From assembly GCF_900108585.1 (NCBI RefSeq), contig NZ_UESZ01000001.1:2294001-2358000 (forward strand): DNA of 64,000 bases, given 5' to 3'. The position numbers were made by a program, and so were the translations under genes. Origin of the DNA: Branchiibius hedensis (GTDB lineage: Bacteria > Actinomycetota > Actinomycetes > Actinomycetales > Dermatophilaceae). This document shows positions 29,030 to 37,519 of the stretch, one piece after another. A model generated the notes under the pieces. That model did no database searches. It was not told the origin of the DNA and worked only from the letters and a program-made list of their open reading frames with translations. Within the stretch, counting starts at the first letter, position 1, and each line of letters opens with the position of its first letter.

Positions 29030-30834
29030 CCGGCGCGGGACAGATCGCCCAGTTGGACCATCCGGGCGAATCCCGGACTGGCGGCGACCACCGCGTTGAA
29101 CGACCCCACCGCCGCCACCTCACCGTTGTCCAGATAGACCACCCGGTCGACGTTGCGGACCGTCGAGAGGCGATGCGCAACGACGATGATCGTCATCGAG
29201 CCCTCGAGATCGTTGATCGTGCGGGCGATCCGGTGCTCGGTTTCGTTGTCCAGCGCCGAGGTCGCCTCGTCCAGCACCAGGAACGTCGGCTGGCGGTAGA
29301 GCGCGCGGGCGATCCCGACCCGTTGCCGCTGACCGCCGGACAGCAGCGACCCGCGCTCACCGACCTGCGAATCCAGGCCGTTCGGTAGCCCCTGCACCAG
29401 GTCGCTCAGTTCGGCGTCCCGGATCGCGGCCGCCAGCCGCGTCCGGTCGATCTGCGCCGGGTCCTGGTCGAAGGCGATGTTCTCGGCCAGCGTGCCGGTG
29501 AACAGGAAGACGTCCTGGGGGACGTATCCGATCGCGTTGCGCCACTGCTGCGGCGCGGTGGCCAGATTCACCCCGTCCAGGCTGATCCGTCCGCTGGTCG
29601 GGGTGTGCAGCCCGAGGATGAGGTCGACCAGGGTGCTCTTGCCAGCCCCGCTGCTGCCCACGAACGCGGTGGACGAACCCGGTTCGAAGGTGAGGTCGAC
29701 TCCGCGGACCGCGTCCGTAGCCGCGTCGGGGAAGCGGAAGGTGACCTGCTCCAACGCCAGGGTGCCCTCCTGCAACGACCCGGGTGCCGGTTCGGTGACA
29801 CCGTCGCGTGGCACGTAGGCGTCGTAGCGGTCCAGGTCCCGCACCATCGCATCCAACGCGGGCATGCCGACGCGCACGTTGCTCAGACTGCCGAGCAGCG
29901 CCGAGACCGCGGGGATGGTCCGGAACCCGGCGGCCACGAACACCGCCAACAGTCCCACCGATCCACGGTTGCCCTGGCTCTGGGACAAACTCGACAGCGC
30001 CAGCAGCACACCGACACCGAGGATGAAGACGATCTCCAGGTAGTAGCGCGGCAGTGAGTTGAGGAACCCGACCATCCGATCGGCGTACGCGCGCCGATAG
30101 CTCGCCGTGGCGTAGCGGTCGATGAAGACGCCCTGGACGTTACGCAGGTGGATCTCTTTGTTCGCGCCCAGGGCCTTCATCGACTCGGAGATCTCCTGAC
30201 CCGCGTAGTCGGCGACCCCGCGACCGGCCCGCACCGTGCGCGGTCGCAGAACCTTCACGAACAGCACACCGGCGATGGCCAGGTACACCGCGAAACCCAC
30301 GGTCGGCAGGGGCGCGAGCACGAACAGAACGACGGCCATCGCCACCAGACTCACGACGCTGGTCAGGGCCGACACCGACCCCGCCAGCGCGTAGTTGAAC
30401 GCCAGGGTCACCGTGTTCTGCAGGACCTGGATGAGGTCTGCGGTCGGACGTTGGGCGATCTGGGTGTACGGCGCGTGCAGGAATCCGGACAGCAGCCGCA
30501 CCGAGGTCTTGGCGCGCTCGTCGTAGATGAGTGCGGTGGACCACCAGTTGAACAGGATCTGCAGCAAGTCCTTGAGCAGGAACAACCCCACCATGAACGC
30601 GGCCAGGATGGCCACGAAGGTCGCCCGCTGCGGCGAACCCAGTAGGTGGCTCAGGGCCCCCATCACACCGGCGTCGTAGAAGGCTCCAGAAGAGATGTTC
30701 ACGATCGGATACACCAGGGCGATCGCCAGCATGTCCATCATCGCCGCGAGAAAATTGCCCAACGAAACCAGGGTCAGCTTGACCCGGAAACCACGATCGG
30801 TGAAGGAGCGGATCGCGCGCAGCACGCTGCCCAT
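29026..30834 (-). CDS. ABC exporter, PglK/MsbA-like lipid-linked glycan flippase
   Basis: This 602-residue half-size ABC exporter has six transmembrane helices in residues 1-320, then a nucleotide-binding domain with Walker A GSSGAGKST (about 393-401), signature LLSGGQRQRVGIARAL (about 497), Walker B LVLDEATSALD (about 519) and the H-loop AHRLSTV. Overall it resembles PglK, which flips lipid-linked oligosaccharides, more than peptide exporters. The ATG at 30834 follows a GAGGGG site; a GTG 33 nt upstream is an alternative. In this cluster it may move undecaprenyl-linked repeat units outward in place of Wzx, which is not seen here. Confidence 0.88.
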   Translation of the reverse strand: MGSVLRAIRSFTDRGFRVKLTLVSLGNFLAAMMDMLAIALVYPIVNISSGAFYDAGVMGALSHLLGSPQRATFVAILAAFMVGLFLLKDLLQILFNWWSTALIYDERAKTSVRLLSGFLHAPYTQIAQRPTADLIQVLQNTVTLAFNYALAGSVSALTSVVSLVAMAVVLFVLAPLPTVGFAVYLAIAGVLFVKVLRPRTVRAGRGVADYAGQEISESMKALGANKEIHLRNVQGVFIDRYATASYRRAYADRMVGFLNSLPRYYLEIVFILGVGVLLALSSLSQSQGNRGSVGLLAVFVAAGFRTIPAVSALLGSLSNVRVGMPALDAMVRDLDRYDAYVPRDGVTEPAPGSLQEGTLALEQVTFRFPDAATDAVRGVDLTFEPGSSTAFVGSSGAGKSTLVDLILGLHTPTSGRISLDGVNLATAPQQWRNAIGYVPQDVFLFTGTLAENIAFDQDPAQIDRTRLAAAIRDAELSDLVQGLPNGLDSQVGERGSLLSGGQRQRVGIARALYRQPTFLVLDEATSALDNETEHRIARTINDLEGSMTIIVVAHRLSTVRNVDRVVYLDNGEVAAVGSFNAVVAASPGFARMVQLGDLSRAG

Positions 30835-30877
30835 GCCCTTGCCCCTCGAGCGATCGGGTTGCCTCACCGGCTCACGC

Positions 30878-30883
30878 TAACCT
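30878..30883 (+). promoter_or_regulatory. minus-10 box of a probable leaderless transcript
   Basis: TAACCT fits TANNNT and ends 6 nt before the GTG start at 30890, leaving no room for a leader or ribosome-binding site. It lies in a gap of about 55 bp between the divergent ABC exporter and the WbsX-like gene. No clear minus-35 box was seen. Confidence 0.45.
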
Positions 30884-30889
30884 ATCCCC

Positions 30890-31984
30890 GTGACGGCGGG
30901 CGGGGTGAGCGGCGTCCGACCAGTGGCGTTCTACCTACCGCAGTTTCACCCGGTCCCGGAGAACGACCAGTTCTGGGGAACCGGCTTCACGGAGTGGACC
31001 AACACCGCCAAGGCGCGGCCTCTCTTCCCCGGTCATCATCAGCCGCATCTGCCCGCCGACCTCGGTTTCTACGACCTGCGCCTGGCGGCCGCCCGGGAGG
31101 CACAGAGCGACCTGGCGCAACAGTACGGCGTGACGGCGTTCGCGTACTGGCACTACTGGTTCGGTGCGGGTCGCCGCATCCTGGAACGTCCCCTCGCCGA
31201 AGTCCTGGCCACCGGTTCGCCGAGGGTGCAGTTCTGCCTGGCGTGGGCCAATCAGTCGTGGACCGGTGTCTGGCACGGTGATCCCGGCCGGGTGCTCATC
31301 GAGCAGACGTACGGCGGCCCCGAGGACTACCGGGCACACTTCGCGGCGGTGTTGCCGGCCTTCCGCGACGAACGCTATCTGCGGGTGGACGGCAAGCCGG
31401 TGTTCTACGTCTTCCGCCCCGAGGAACTGCCCGACCGCCAGCTGTTCATCGAGCTGTGGCAGCACCTGGCCGTCGAGCACGGTCTGCCCGGGCTGTATCT
31501 CGTCGCCGAGGTGAGCGACCTGCTTGGTCGCCAACCCGTCTACTGCGACTTCGCCGCCGACGGTTTCGACGCCGGCGTCCACATCCGTCTCCCGGCGCAG
31601 GTGACCAAGACCGCTGAACAGCGAAACCGCTTCGCCCGCCGGGTGTTGCGCTGGCCCGAGAGCTACCCCTACAGCGCGGACTGGTCCTACCTGTCCGCCG
31701 GCCGTGATGACCTCATGCCGTGTGTCTACCCCAACTGGGACAACACGCCGCGCTCGGGCCGCGACGGCCTGGTGATCACCGGCAGCCACCCCGACAAGTT
31801 CCGTGACCTGGTCGCCGCCGCTGCGTCCGGCACAGCCCACCGACCCGAACCGGAGCGGCTGCTCTGGGTCAAGTCGTGGAACGAGTGGGCCGAGGGCAAC
31901 TACCTGGAGCCCGACCTGGAATTCGGGCACGGGTGGCTCGAGGCGCTGCGCGACGGTGTCGCCATGGCGCGTGGGGCACCGTGA
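30890..31984 (+). CDS. WbsX / GH99-like glycan biosynthesis protein
   Basis: This 364-residue cytoplasmic protein is of the WbsX family (glycosyl hydrolase 99-like fold). Family signatures are RPVAFYLPQFHPVPENDQFW, GFTEWTNTAKARPLFPGHHQP, FAYWHYWFGAGRRILERPL, LAWANQSWTG and the C-terminal WVKSWNEWAEGNYLEPD. WbsX-like proteins are common in O-antigen and capsule clusters and often annotated as glycosyltransferases, although the fold suggests a hydrolase or transglycosylase ancestry; the reaction is not settled. It starts at GTG with no leader and overlaps the following GT4 gene by one base (TGATG). Confidence 0.85.
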   Translation: MTAGGVSGVRPVAFYLPQFHPVPENDQFWGTGFTEWTNTAKARPLFPGHHQPHLPADLGFYDLRLAAAREAQSDLAQQYGVTAFAYWHYWFGAGRRILERPLAEVLATGSPRVQFCLAWANQSWTGVWHGDPGRVLIEQTYGGPEDYRAHFAAVLPAFRDERYLRVDGKPVFYVFRPEELPDRQLFIELWQHLAVEHGLPGLYLVAEVSDLLGRQPVYCDFAADGFDAGVHIRLPAQVTKTAEQRNRFARRVLRWPESYPYSADWSYLSAGRDDLMPCVYPNWDNTPRSGRDGLVITGSHPDKFRDLVAAAASGTAHRPEPERLLWVKSWNEWAEGNYLEPDLEFGHGWLEALRDGVAMARGAP

Positions 31985-33021
31985 TGCGGATCGCGATGAT
32001 CTCCTACTACCTGCCGAGCACCAGCAAGATGGGCATCGGCTACCAGGTCGACTATCTGGCCACCGAACTCACCCGCCGCGGACACACCGTGGACGTCTTC
32101 TCGCCCTGTCCGCCCGTTCCCGGCGCCAGCTACGGCCACCGGCAGATCCGGTTGACCGGTTCGTTGCGTACGTTCCGGTTCGCGACCCGGCTGCGGCGCG
32201 AGGACTTCACCGGCTATGACGTGGTGCACGCGCACGGCGACGACTATTGGATGTGGCGCCGTCGGGTGCCCTCCCACGTGCGGACGTTGCACGGCTCCTG
32301 CTTCGATGAGGCGCTCACGATCAGCGGGTTCAAGGAGAAGGCGCGGATGATCGCGCTGGGCGGCAGCGAGTGGCTTGCCTCCCTGGTTGCCGACCACACC
32401 GTGACCGTCGCGCCCGAGGCCCAGCGCTGGTATCCGTGGGTGCACCAGGTCATCCCCAACGGAGTCGATTTCGAGCTGTTCGCCCCGCATGCAGACCTGC
32501 ACGCCCGACGCGAGGACCGGCCCACCGCGTTGTTCGTCGGGACCTGGCACGGGCGCAAGCGGGGCGCCGACCTCGTCGCCGCGTTTCACCAACGGGTCCG
32601 GACCGAAGTCCCGGACGCCCAGCTGTGGCTGGTGTGCGACGACGCCCCCGAACACCTGCCACCGGGAGTCACTGCCTTCGGTCGGATCCCCAACACCGAG
32701 CTGGCCGATCTGTATCAACGGGCCTGGGTTTTCGTATTGCCTTCTGATTACGAGGGATTCGGGATCCCGTACGCCGAGGCGATGGCCGCCGGTGCCGCCG
32801 TCGTCGCCACCCCCAATGAGGGTGCGCGCTTCGTCACCGACGACGGACGCTACGGCCGGCTGGCTGCGTTGAGCGACATCAGCACGCCCATCCTCGCGCT
32901 CCTGCTCGATCACGAAGGACGCGACCGACTGAGCCGGGAGGCCCACGAGTGGGCGCACCGCTTCAGCCTGGCGTCCGTCGCCGACCAGTACGAATCGTTG
33001 TACGCCGCGCGCCATGACTGA
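31984..33021 (+). CDS. GT4 family glycosyltransferase
   Basis: This 345-residue GT-B fold transferase has ATG at 31984 sharing its first base with the preceding stop. The N-terminal half has RIAMISYYLPSTSKMGIGYQV, VDVFSPCPP and DVVHAHGDDYW; the C-terminal half has QVIPNGVDFELFAP, ALFVGTWHGRKRGADLV, FGRIPNTELADLYQRAWVFVLPS and the EX7E element DYEGFGIPYAEAMAAGAAVV. These are standard GT4 features with retaining mechanism. The donor and acceptor are unknown. It overlaps the next gene by 8 bp within a run of tightly coupled glycan genes. Confidence 0.88.
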   Translation: MRIAMISYYLPSTSKMGIGYQVDYLATELTRRGHTVDVFSPCPPVPGASYGHRQIRLTGSLRTFRFATRLRREDFTGYDVVHAHGDDYWMWRRRVPSHVRTLHGSCFDEALTISGFKEKARMIALGGSEWLASLVADHTVTVAPEAQRWYPWVHQVIPNGVDFELFAPHADLHARREDRPTALFVGTWHGRKRGADLVAAFHQRVRTEVPDAQLWLVCDDAPEHLPPGVTAFGRIPNTELADLYQRAWVFVLPSDYEGFGIPYAEAMAAGAAVVATPNEGARFVTDDGRYGRLAALSDISTPILALLLDHEGRDRLSREAHEWAHRFSLASVADQYESLYAARHD

Positions 33022-33985
33022 CCGTCGCAATCACCTGGTCATCGTGCTCAGCTACGGCGATCCGCAGCGCGCGCTGCGCTGCGCCGCGTCCTGCCTGGCC
33101 GGTGATGGTGCCGATCTGCTGGTGGTCGTGAACCCGGTGACCGCGGGCGCACCGCCAGCGCCTGCACTGACCCAGTTCGCCGCGGCCTGCCCGCACGCCG
33201 ACCTGCTGCTGCTGCCGCGGAATCTGGGTTTCACTGGTGGGATGAACGCAGGGTTGCGGTGGGGACGAGCGCACGGCTACTGCGTCCTCACCGTGCTCAA
33301 CGACGACACCACCGTGGGGCCGGATGCGATCGCCCGACTGGATCAGGACGCTCGGGAGCACCCGAGCGCCGCGATCGCCCCTCGCATCGACTTCGCCGAT
33401 CGCCCGGGCCAGCCGTGGTCCCTGGGGGTCACGGTCGACCCGGACGATCTGCTGCCCCGGCACCTGAGCGCTGAGGAGTTTGCTGCTCTGCCCCGTCGCC
33501 GCGACGCCCTGGTGGCGGTGCCGTTGTTCACCGGATGCTGCATCTGCGCCACCACCGAGGTGTGGGACTCGGTCGGCGACTTCGACGACGACTACTTCCT
33601 CTACTTCGAGGATTCGGACTGGTCACAGCGGGCCGCGCGACTCGGCGTACCGCTGTTGCTCGATGATCGGGCGATCCTGACCCACGAGGTGTCGGCGTCG
33701 TCAGCAGACGGCAGCTACCTGACCGGCTACTACTACGCCCGCAACCTGCTGCGCTACGCGACGACGTGGCAACGGGGTGCCGCGCTGCGGATGTACACGC
33801 AGCGCTCCCTTCGGCCCGCAGTGCGGACCTGGCGTGAGGCCGGGCCGGCCGAGTCCGCCCGCCGTACCTTCGTCTCGCTCACCGGAGCCGCGGCGTTCGT
33901 TGCCCGACGACGTGGTCCGGCCGGTCCGGCGCTGACCCGCCTGCTGACGGCGCTGGGCCGCACGGATCGGCCCGACGATGACTGA
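33014..33985 (+). CDS. GT2 family glycosyltransferase
   Basis: This 323-residue inverting GT-A transferase resembles rhamnosyltransferases and galactofuranosyltransferases. The elements are an N-terminal VIVLSYGDPQRALRCAASCL strand-helix, RNLGFTGGMNAGLRW (nucleotide-sugar loop), LTVLNDDTTVGPDAI (DxD equivalent), LFTGCCICATTEVWDSVGDFD, and YFLYFEDSDWSQRAARLG with the catalytic-base region, then a basic Arg-rich C-terminal tail that may touch the membrane. It overlaps both neighbours by 8 bp. The sugar specificity cannot be read from sequence. Confidence 0.88.
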   Translation: MTDRRNHLVIVLSYGDPQRALRCAASCLAGDGADLLVVVNPVTAGAPPAPALTQFAAACPHADLLLLPRNLGFTGGMNAGLRWGRAHGYCVLTVLNDDTTVGPDAIARLDQDAREHPSAAIAPRIDFADRPGQPWSLGVTVDPDDLLPRHLSAEEFAALPRRRDALVAVPLFTGCCICATTEVWDSVGDFDDDYFLYFEDSDWSQRAARLGVPLLLDDRAILTHEVSASSADGSYLTGYYYARNLLRYATTWQRGAALRMYTQRSLRPAVRTWREAGPAESARRTFVSLTGAAAFVARRRGPAGPALTRLLTALGRTDRPDDD

Positions 33986-34844
33986 GTCGGTCGTGGTTCC
34001 CGACGATGTGGCCCGCGAGTTCGCGCACGCGGCGGCCGAGCACCTCGCCACCGCGGCCGAGGTTCGCACCCTGCACATCAAGGGCCTGGCTCTCGACCCG
34101 TCGCTGCGCCGGGACCCGATCAGCAACGACGTGGACATCCTGGTCGACCCGGCGGGGACGTCCGCGCTGTGCGAGCGCCTGGCCGAAGCCGGATGGGTCA
34201 TCGAAACCGACTTCGTCAGCGGCTCGCCGTTCGAACACGCCGCCACCTGGCACCATCCGGTCTGGGGATATCTCGACGTTCACCGGTGGTGGCCGGGCAT
34301 CGAGATCGACCCCGCGCAGGCGTTCGACCTGATGTGGGCGGCACGGCGCCCGCGGCAGTTCGCCGGCGCCGCCGCGGCCGTGCCCGCACTCATCGACCAA
34401 CGAGTCATCCTGTTGCTCAATGCCGCCCGCGCCGGCAGCCACGCCCGGCCGCAGGATCTGGACAGCAGCTGGCGCGAACTGACCCACACCCAGCAGCAGC
34501 AGCTCCGCGCTCGGATCGGTCAGTTCCGTGCCGAACCGGCGTTCGCGGTCACCCAAGGAACCCTCGAGCAGTTCCGTGCTCGCCGCAGCTATCGACTGTG
34601 GCGTGCGGTCAGCCAGCCGACCTCTCGGACCGCCGAGTGGTACGCGCGGATGTACGCCGCCGACGGGCTGGCCGGGCGACTGCGCCTGATCGGGCGGGCC
34701 GTCGTGGTCAACCGCCAGCACCTGGAGGTCCTGGCGGGGCGACCGCTGCGTCGGCGCGAACTGCTGGCCGCCCAATGGCGCCGCGTCCGGGAAACCGGCC
34801 GCGAGCTGTCGAAGGCGGCCCGGCGACCGGAGCGGCACCGATGA
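33978..34844 (+). CDS. nucleotidyltransferase family protein (NTP_transf_5-like)
   Basis: This 288-residue protein of the uncharacterised nucleotidyltransferase group is found in polysaccharide, exosortase and lasso-peptide clusters. The N-terminal helix is followed by RTLHIKGLALDPSLRRDP and SNDVDILVDPAG, the DxD pattern that would bind metal-NTP, and later WGYLDVHRWWPGIE with a third acidic residue. The C-terminal half is helical and Arg-rich. The substrate is unknown; it might modify a glycan carrier, a peptide or the small protein encoded next, which overlaps by ATGA. Family assignment is by motif recognition. Confidence 0.75.
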   Translation: MTESVVVPDDVAREFAHAAAEHLATAAEVRTLHIKGLALDPSLRRDPISNDVDILVDPAGTSALCERLAEAGWVIETDFVSGSPFEHAATWHHPVWGYLDVHRWWPGIEIDPAQAFDLMWAARRPRQFAGAAAAVPALIDQRVILLLNAARAGSHARPQDLDSSWRELTHTQQQQLRARIGQFRAEPAFAVTQGTLEQFRARRSYRLWRAVSQPTSRTAEWYARMYAADGLAGRLRLIGRAVVVNRQHLEVLAGRPLRRRELLAAQWRRVRETGRELSKAARRPERHR

Positions 34845-35068
34845 GCGCCGGCTACCGGTTGGGTACCGCAACCGGCATCGTCGTACGCCGTGAACCGGAC
34901 CTGGTCGTCTACCTGGCGAATCTGGTCTCCGGGCAGATCACGGTGGCGCCGGGAGTCGCCGGGGCGGTCATCCTCAGCGCACTGGACGTGGACCCGCAGC
35001 AGCCCCCGGATGCGTCGGTGCTGGAAACGCTCGTGGCCGCCGGACTCCTGATCGGGCCGACCCGGTGA
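34841..35068 (+). CDS. small PqqD-like (RRE fold) protein
   Basis: This 75-residue protein lies between the nucleotidyltransferase and a GT4 gene, overlapping both by four bases. The layout YRLGTATGIVVRREPDLVV, then VSGQITVAPGVAGAVILSAL, and a C-terminal SVLETLVAAGLLIG helix fits the PqqD/RiPP-recognition-element winged-helix pattern: beta strands ending in a strand with a Gly turn, then helices ending in GLL. The region between is short, so this is a divergent member. PqqD-like domains bind precursor peptides in RiPP pathways, but also occur beside nucleotidyltransferases in exopolysaccharide loci. The function here is unknown. Confidence 0.6.
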   Translation: MSAGYRLGTATGIVVRREPDLVVYLANLVSGQITVAPGVAGAVILSALDVDPQQPPDASVLETLVAAGLLIGPTR

Positions 35069-36150
35069 GTGCCCCGCACGTAGCGATCGTGCACAACAAC
35101 GTCGACCGCAACTCCGCCATCGGCACGTTGGCGCTGTGGGCCGTCCAGGTCGGGCTCGAGGCCGGCTGGCGGGTCACGGTCGTCGCGCGCGACCTGGACC
35201 CGGACCTACGAGCAGAGGTCGACTGGCGGCGCCTCTACGTGCCGCCCCGCCTGCACGCGGTGCAGTGGGCAGCGGCCGAGCCGACCGTGCGGCGGGCGCT
35301 GGCCGGCAGCACGCACGACGTTCTGCACGTCTACCAACCCCAGCTGACCGGGTTCGCCGACACCTGGCACGTGTCCTACCTGTCCCGATCCGCCCTCGAC
35401 CACGACGCCCTGGGCGACGAGCCCGGCCCGCGGGCCCGGCTGGGTCGGGCTCAGGCCCGGATCGTTGCACGGCTGGAAGACGCCTACCTGCGGCGCACCG
35501 GGTCCGGCGCGCAGGTGTTGTGGTGCAGCGAATTCATCCGCGAGGAGTATCTGCGGTTGTACGGCGCGCCCGCACGCGGGGCAATCCTCTACGACCCGGC
35601 GATGGACGTCGATGCCCTTGCGCCGCAACCTCATCCGGTGCCCAGCCGTGCCCCGGTGATCGGGTTCCTCGGCGGTCTCGACCCGCGCAAGGGCCTGCGC
35701 GACCTCATCCCCGCGGTGGCCGGCGTACCCGATGCCCGGCTGGTCATCGCCGGTCCTAAAAGTGCTGGATTCGCAGATGACCGATTGGCTGACCGGCTCA
35801 CCGCGCTCGGCTGGGCGACGGACCTGACCGACTTCTGGGGCCAGATCGACGTACTGGCGATGCCCAGCCGGTTCGAACCCTTCGGGATGGCCGCGACGGA
35901 GGCGGCGATCCGCGGCATCCCGGTGCTCCTCAGCGCCCAGGTGGGGTGCGCGCAGCTCCTGGTCAAGGATGGCGCCGCGGTCGTCTGGGACGGCACGCCG
36001 GCCACCTTCATCGATCAGCTGAGCGCCCTGTCCGAACGCGAGATCCAGTCACCGGGTTTCCCTACACGGGTGGCGGACACCCTGGACCCCCGACGGCTGG
36101 GCGACCAGCTGGTGGCGCACTGGACAGCTGCCGCAGCGTCGCGGCGCTAG
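35065..36150 (+). CDS. GT4 family glycosyltransferase
   Basis: This 361-residue GT-B transferase starts at GTG overlapping the PqqD-like stop. Features are VAIVHNNVDRNSAIGTLALWAVQVGLEAGWRV split across the acceptor domain, HVYQPQLTGFADTWHVSYLSRSA, and in the donor domain APVIGFLGGLDPRKGLRDLI, FWGQIDVLAMPS and the EX7E-like element FEPFGMAATEAAIRGIPVLLS. It ends the 30.9-36.2 kb plus-strand run. Its stop TAG lies in a CTAG shared with the convergent tyrosine kinase gene. Specificity is unknown. Confidence 0.86.
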   Translation: MSAPHVAIVHNNVDRNSAIGTLALWAVQVGLEAGWRVTVVARDLDPDLRAEVDWRRLYVPPRLHAVQWAAAEPTVRRALAGSTHDVLHVYQPQLTGFADTWHVSYLSRSALDHDALGDEPGPRARLGRAQARIVARLEDAYLRRTGSGAQVLWCSEFIREEYLRLYGAPARGAILYDPAMDVDALAPQPHPVPSRAPVIGFLGGLDPRKGLRDLIPAVAGVPDARLVIAGPKSAGFADDRLADRLTALGWATDLTDFWGQIDVLAMPSRFEPFGMAATEAAIRGIPVLLSAQVGCAQLLVKDGAAVVWDGTPATFIDQLSALSEREIQSPGFPTRVADTLDPRRLGDQLVAHWTAAAASRR

Positions 36151-37514
36151 CCGCGTTTGCCGGTGCGCCGGGACTGGCCGCGAGCGGCGGGCGGCTGCTC
36201 GCCGTACCCGTACTTGTGGCCGTAGCCGTAGTCGTCGCTGAAGCTGTCGGCGTAGTTCAGGACGGTCCCGGACAGGTTCGCGTCCACCGTCTCCAGTGCC
36301 TTGAGCGTGACCTGCAACTCACGGCGGGAGACCTGTCCGCCGCGCGCCACCAGGATCAGGTTGCCGGCCAGCTTCTCCAGCTCCAACGCATCGACCACCG
36401 GCAGCATCGGCGGACTGTCGAAGACGACGAAGTCGAATTCGGCGACCAATTCCTGGAAGAGGTTGCGCATCGCGGCGGACCCGAGCAGTTCACTGGCGTT
36501 TGGCGGCACCGGACCGGCGGGCAGGACGAACAGCGGCAGCGAGGGTTCGGGCTCGACCAGCACGTCCTTGAGCGCGAGTTCATGGACCAGGACATTGGTG
36601 AGTCCGACCGAGCCGTCGATGCCGACCGCGGACGCCACGCCCGGTTTACGTAGGTCGCCATCGACCAACAGGGTGCGATGACCATCGCGCGACATGGCCA
36701 ACGCAAGGTTGGCCGCAACGGTCGTCTTGCCGTCGCCGGGTCGTGCGGAGGTGACCACCACCGCCGGCACGTCGTTGGTGACGTTGACGAACTTCACGTT
36801 GGTGCGCAGTCTGCGCATCGCCTCGACCATGGCACCGGACGGGCTGTCGGAGGTGTCCACGACCCGCTGACCGCTGCCGACGCGCGGCACGATGCTCAGC
36901 ACCGGGCGCTGCACCAGCGCTTCCAGGTCTTCGACCGTGCGCACCCGGTTGTCCATGAAGTGCCGCAGCAGCGCCATCGCCACGCCCAGCAGCAACCCGA
37001 CGGCGAAGGCCAGTTCCAGCGTCCTCTTGATGTCGGGAGACGCTGGCGACGAGGGCACCGTGGCCGGCTGCACCGCGGTGCTGGTCACCGATCCGGCACC
37101 GGAGAGCAGTTGCGAGAACTGTGGCGCCACAGCCGCGAGCGCCGGCCCCGTCGCGTTCGCGATCGCGGCCGCCTCCTGCGCACTTCCGGAGCTGGCGGTG
37201 CCCGTCATGATGTTGGCGGTATCGGACAGCGTGGCGTTGACGTTCACAGCCGCCGTGGGTCCGACCTTGGCCTGCTTGCGGATGACCTCCTGCACCGCGG
37301 GGGCCGACACCACTTGTGCGTACGTCGCGAGGTCGTCCCGTTGCACCGGCGTGCCCTGCCCGTTGCTACCCGCGAGATAGAACCGGGCGCTCGCTTCGTA
37401 GGTCTTCGGCTGCAGCATCGTGCTGACGGCGGCAGCGATGAGCACGATGAGCAACGTGCCCAGCAGCCAGCGCCAGCGTTGGCGCATGATGCGCAGAAAA
37501 TCGCGGATGGTCAC
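36147..37514 (-). CDS. chain-length determinant / tyrosine autokinase (Wzz-CpsD fusion)
   Basis: This 455-residue BY-kinase has a polysaccharide co-polymerase domain. An N-terminal Wzz-type segment has one membrane helix near residues 17-35 and a second near 166-185, with an external domain between. The cytoplasmic kinase domain has Walker A SARPGDGKTT (256-265), Walker A' LLVDGD (about 282) and Walker B FVVFDSPP. A tyrosine-rich tail (Tyr421, 429, 431, 435, 437) is the expected autophosphorylation site. GTG at 37514 is preferred, 10 nt after GGAGG; a TTG three codons earlier is possible. It would control glycan chain length and export. Confidence 0.9.
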   Translation of the reverse strand: MTIRDFLRIMRQRWRWLLGTLLIVLIAAAVSTMLQPKTYEASARFYLAGSNGQGTPVQRDDLATYAQVVSAPAVQEVIRKQAKVGPTAAVNVNATLSDTANIMTGTASSGSAQEAAAIANATGPALAAVAPQFSQLLSGAGSVTSTAVQPATVPSSPASPDIKRTLELAFAVGLLLGVAMALLRHFMDNRVRTVEDLEALVQRPVLSIVPRVGSGQRVVDTSDSPSGAMVEAMRRLRTNVKFVNVTNDVPAVVVTSARPGDGKTTVAANLALAMSRDGHRTLLVDGDLRKPGVASAVGIDGSVGLTNVLVHELALKDVLVEPEPSLPLFVLPAGPVPPNASELLGSAAMRNLFQELVAEFDFVVFDSPPMLPVVDALELEKLAGNLILVARGGQVSRRELQVTLKALETVDANLSGTVLNYADSFSDDYGYGHKYGYGEQPPAARGQSRRTGKRG

Positions 37515-37519
37515 GCGCG

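Noticed and set aside
33978-35068. Lasso-peptide or other RiPP biosynthetic cluster
   Set aside because: Only a PqqD-like domain and a nucleotidyltransferase are present; no cyclase, protease or precursor peptide could be found.
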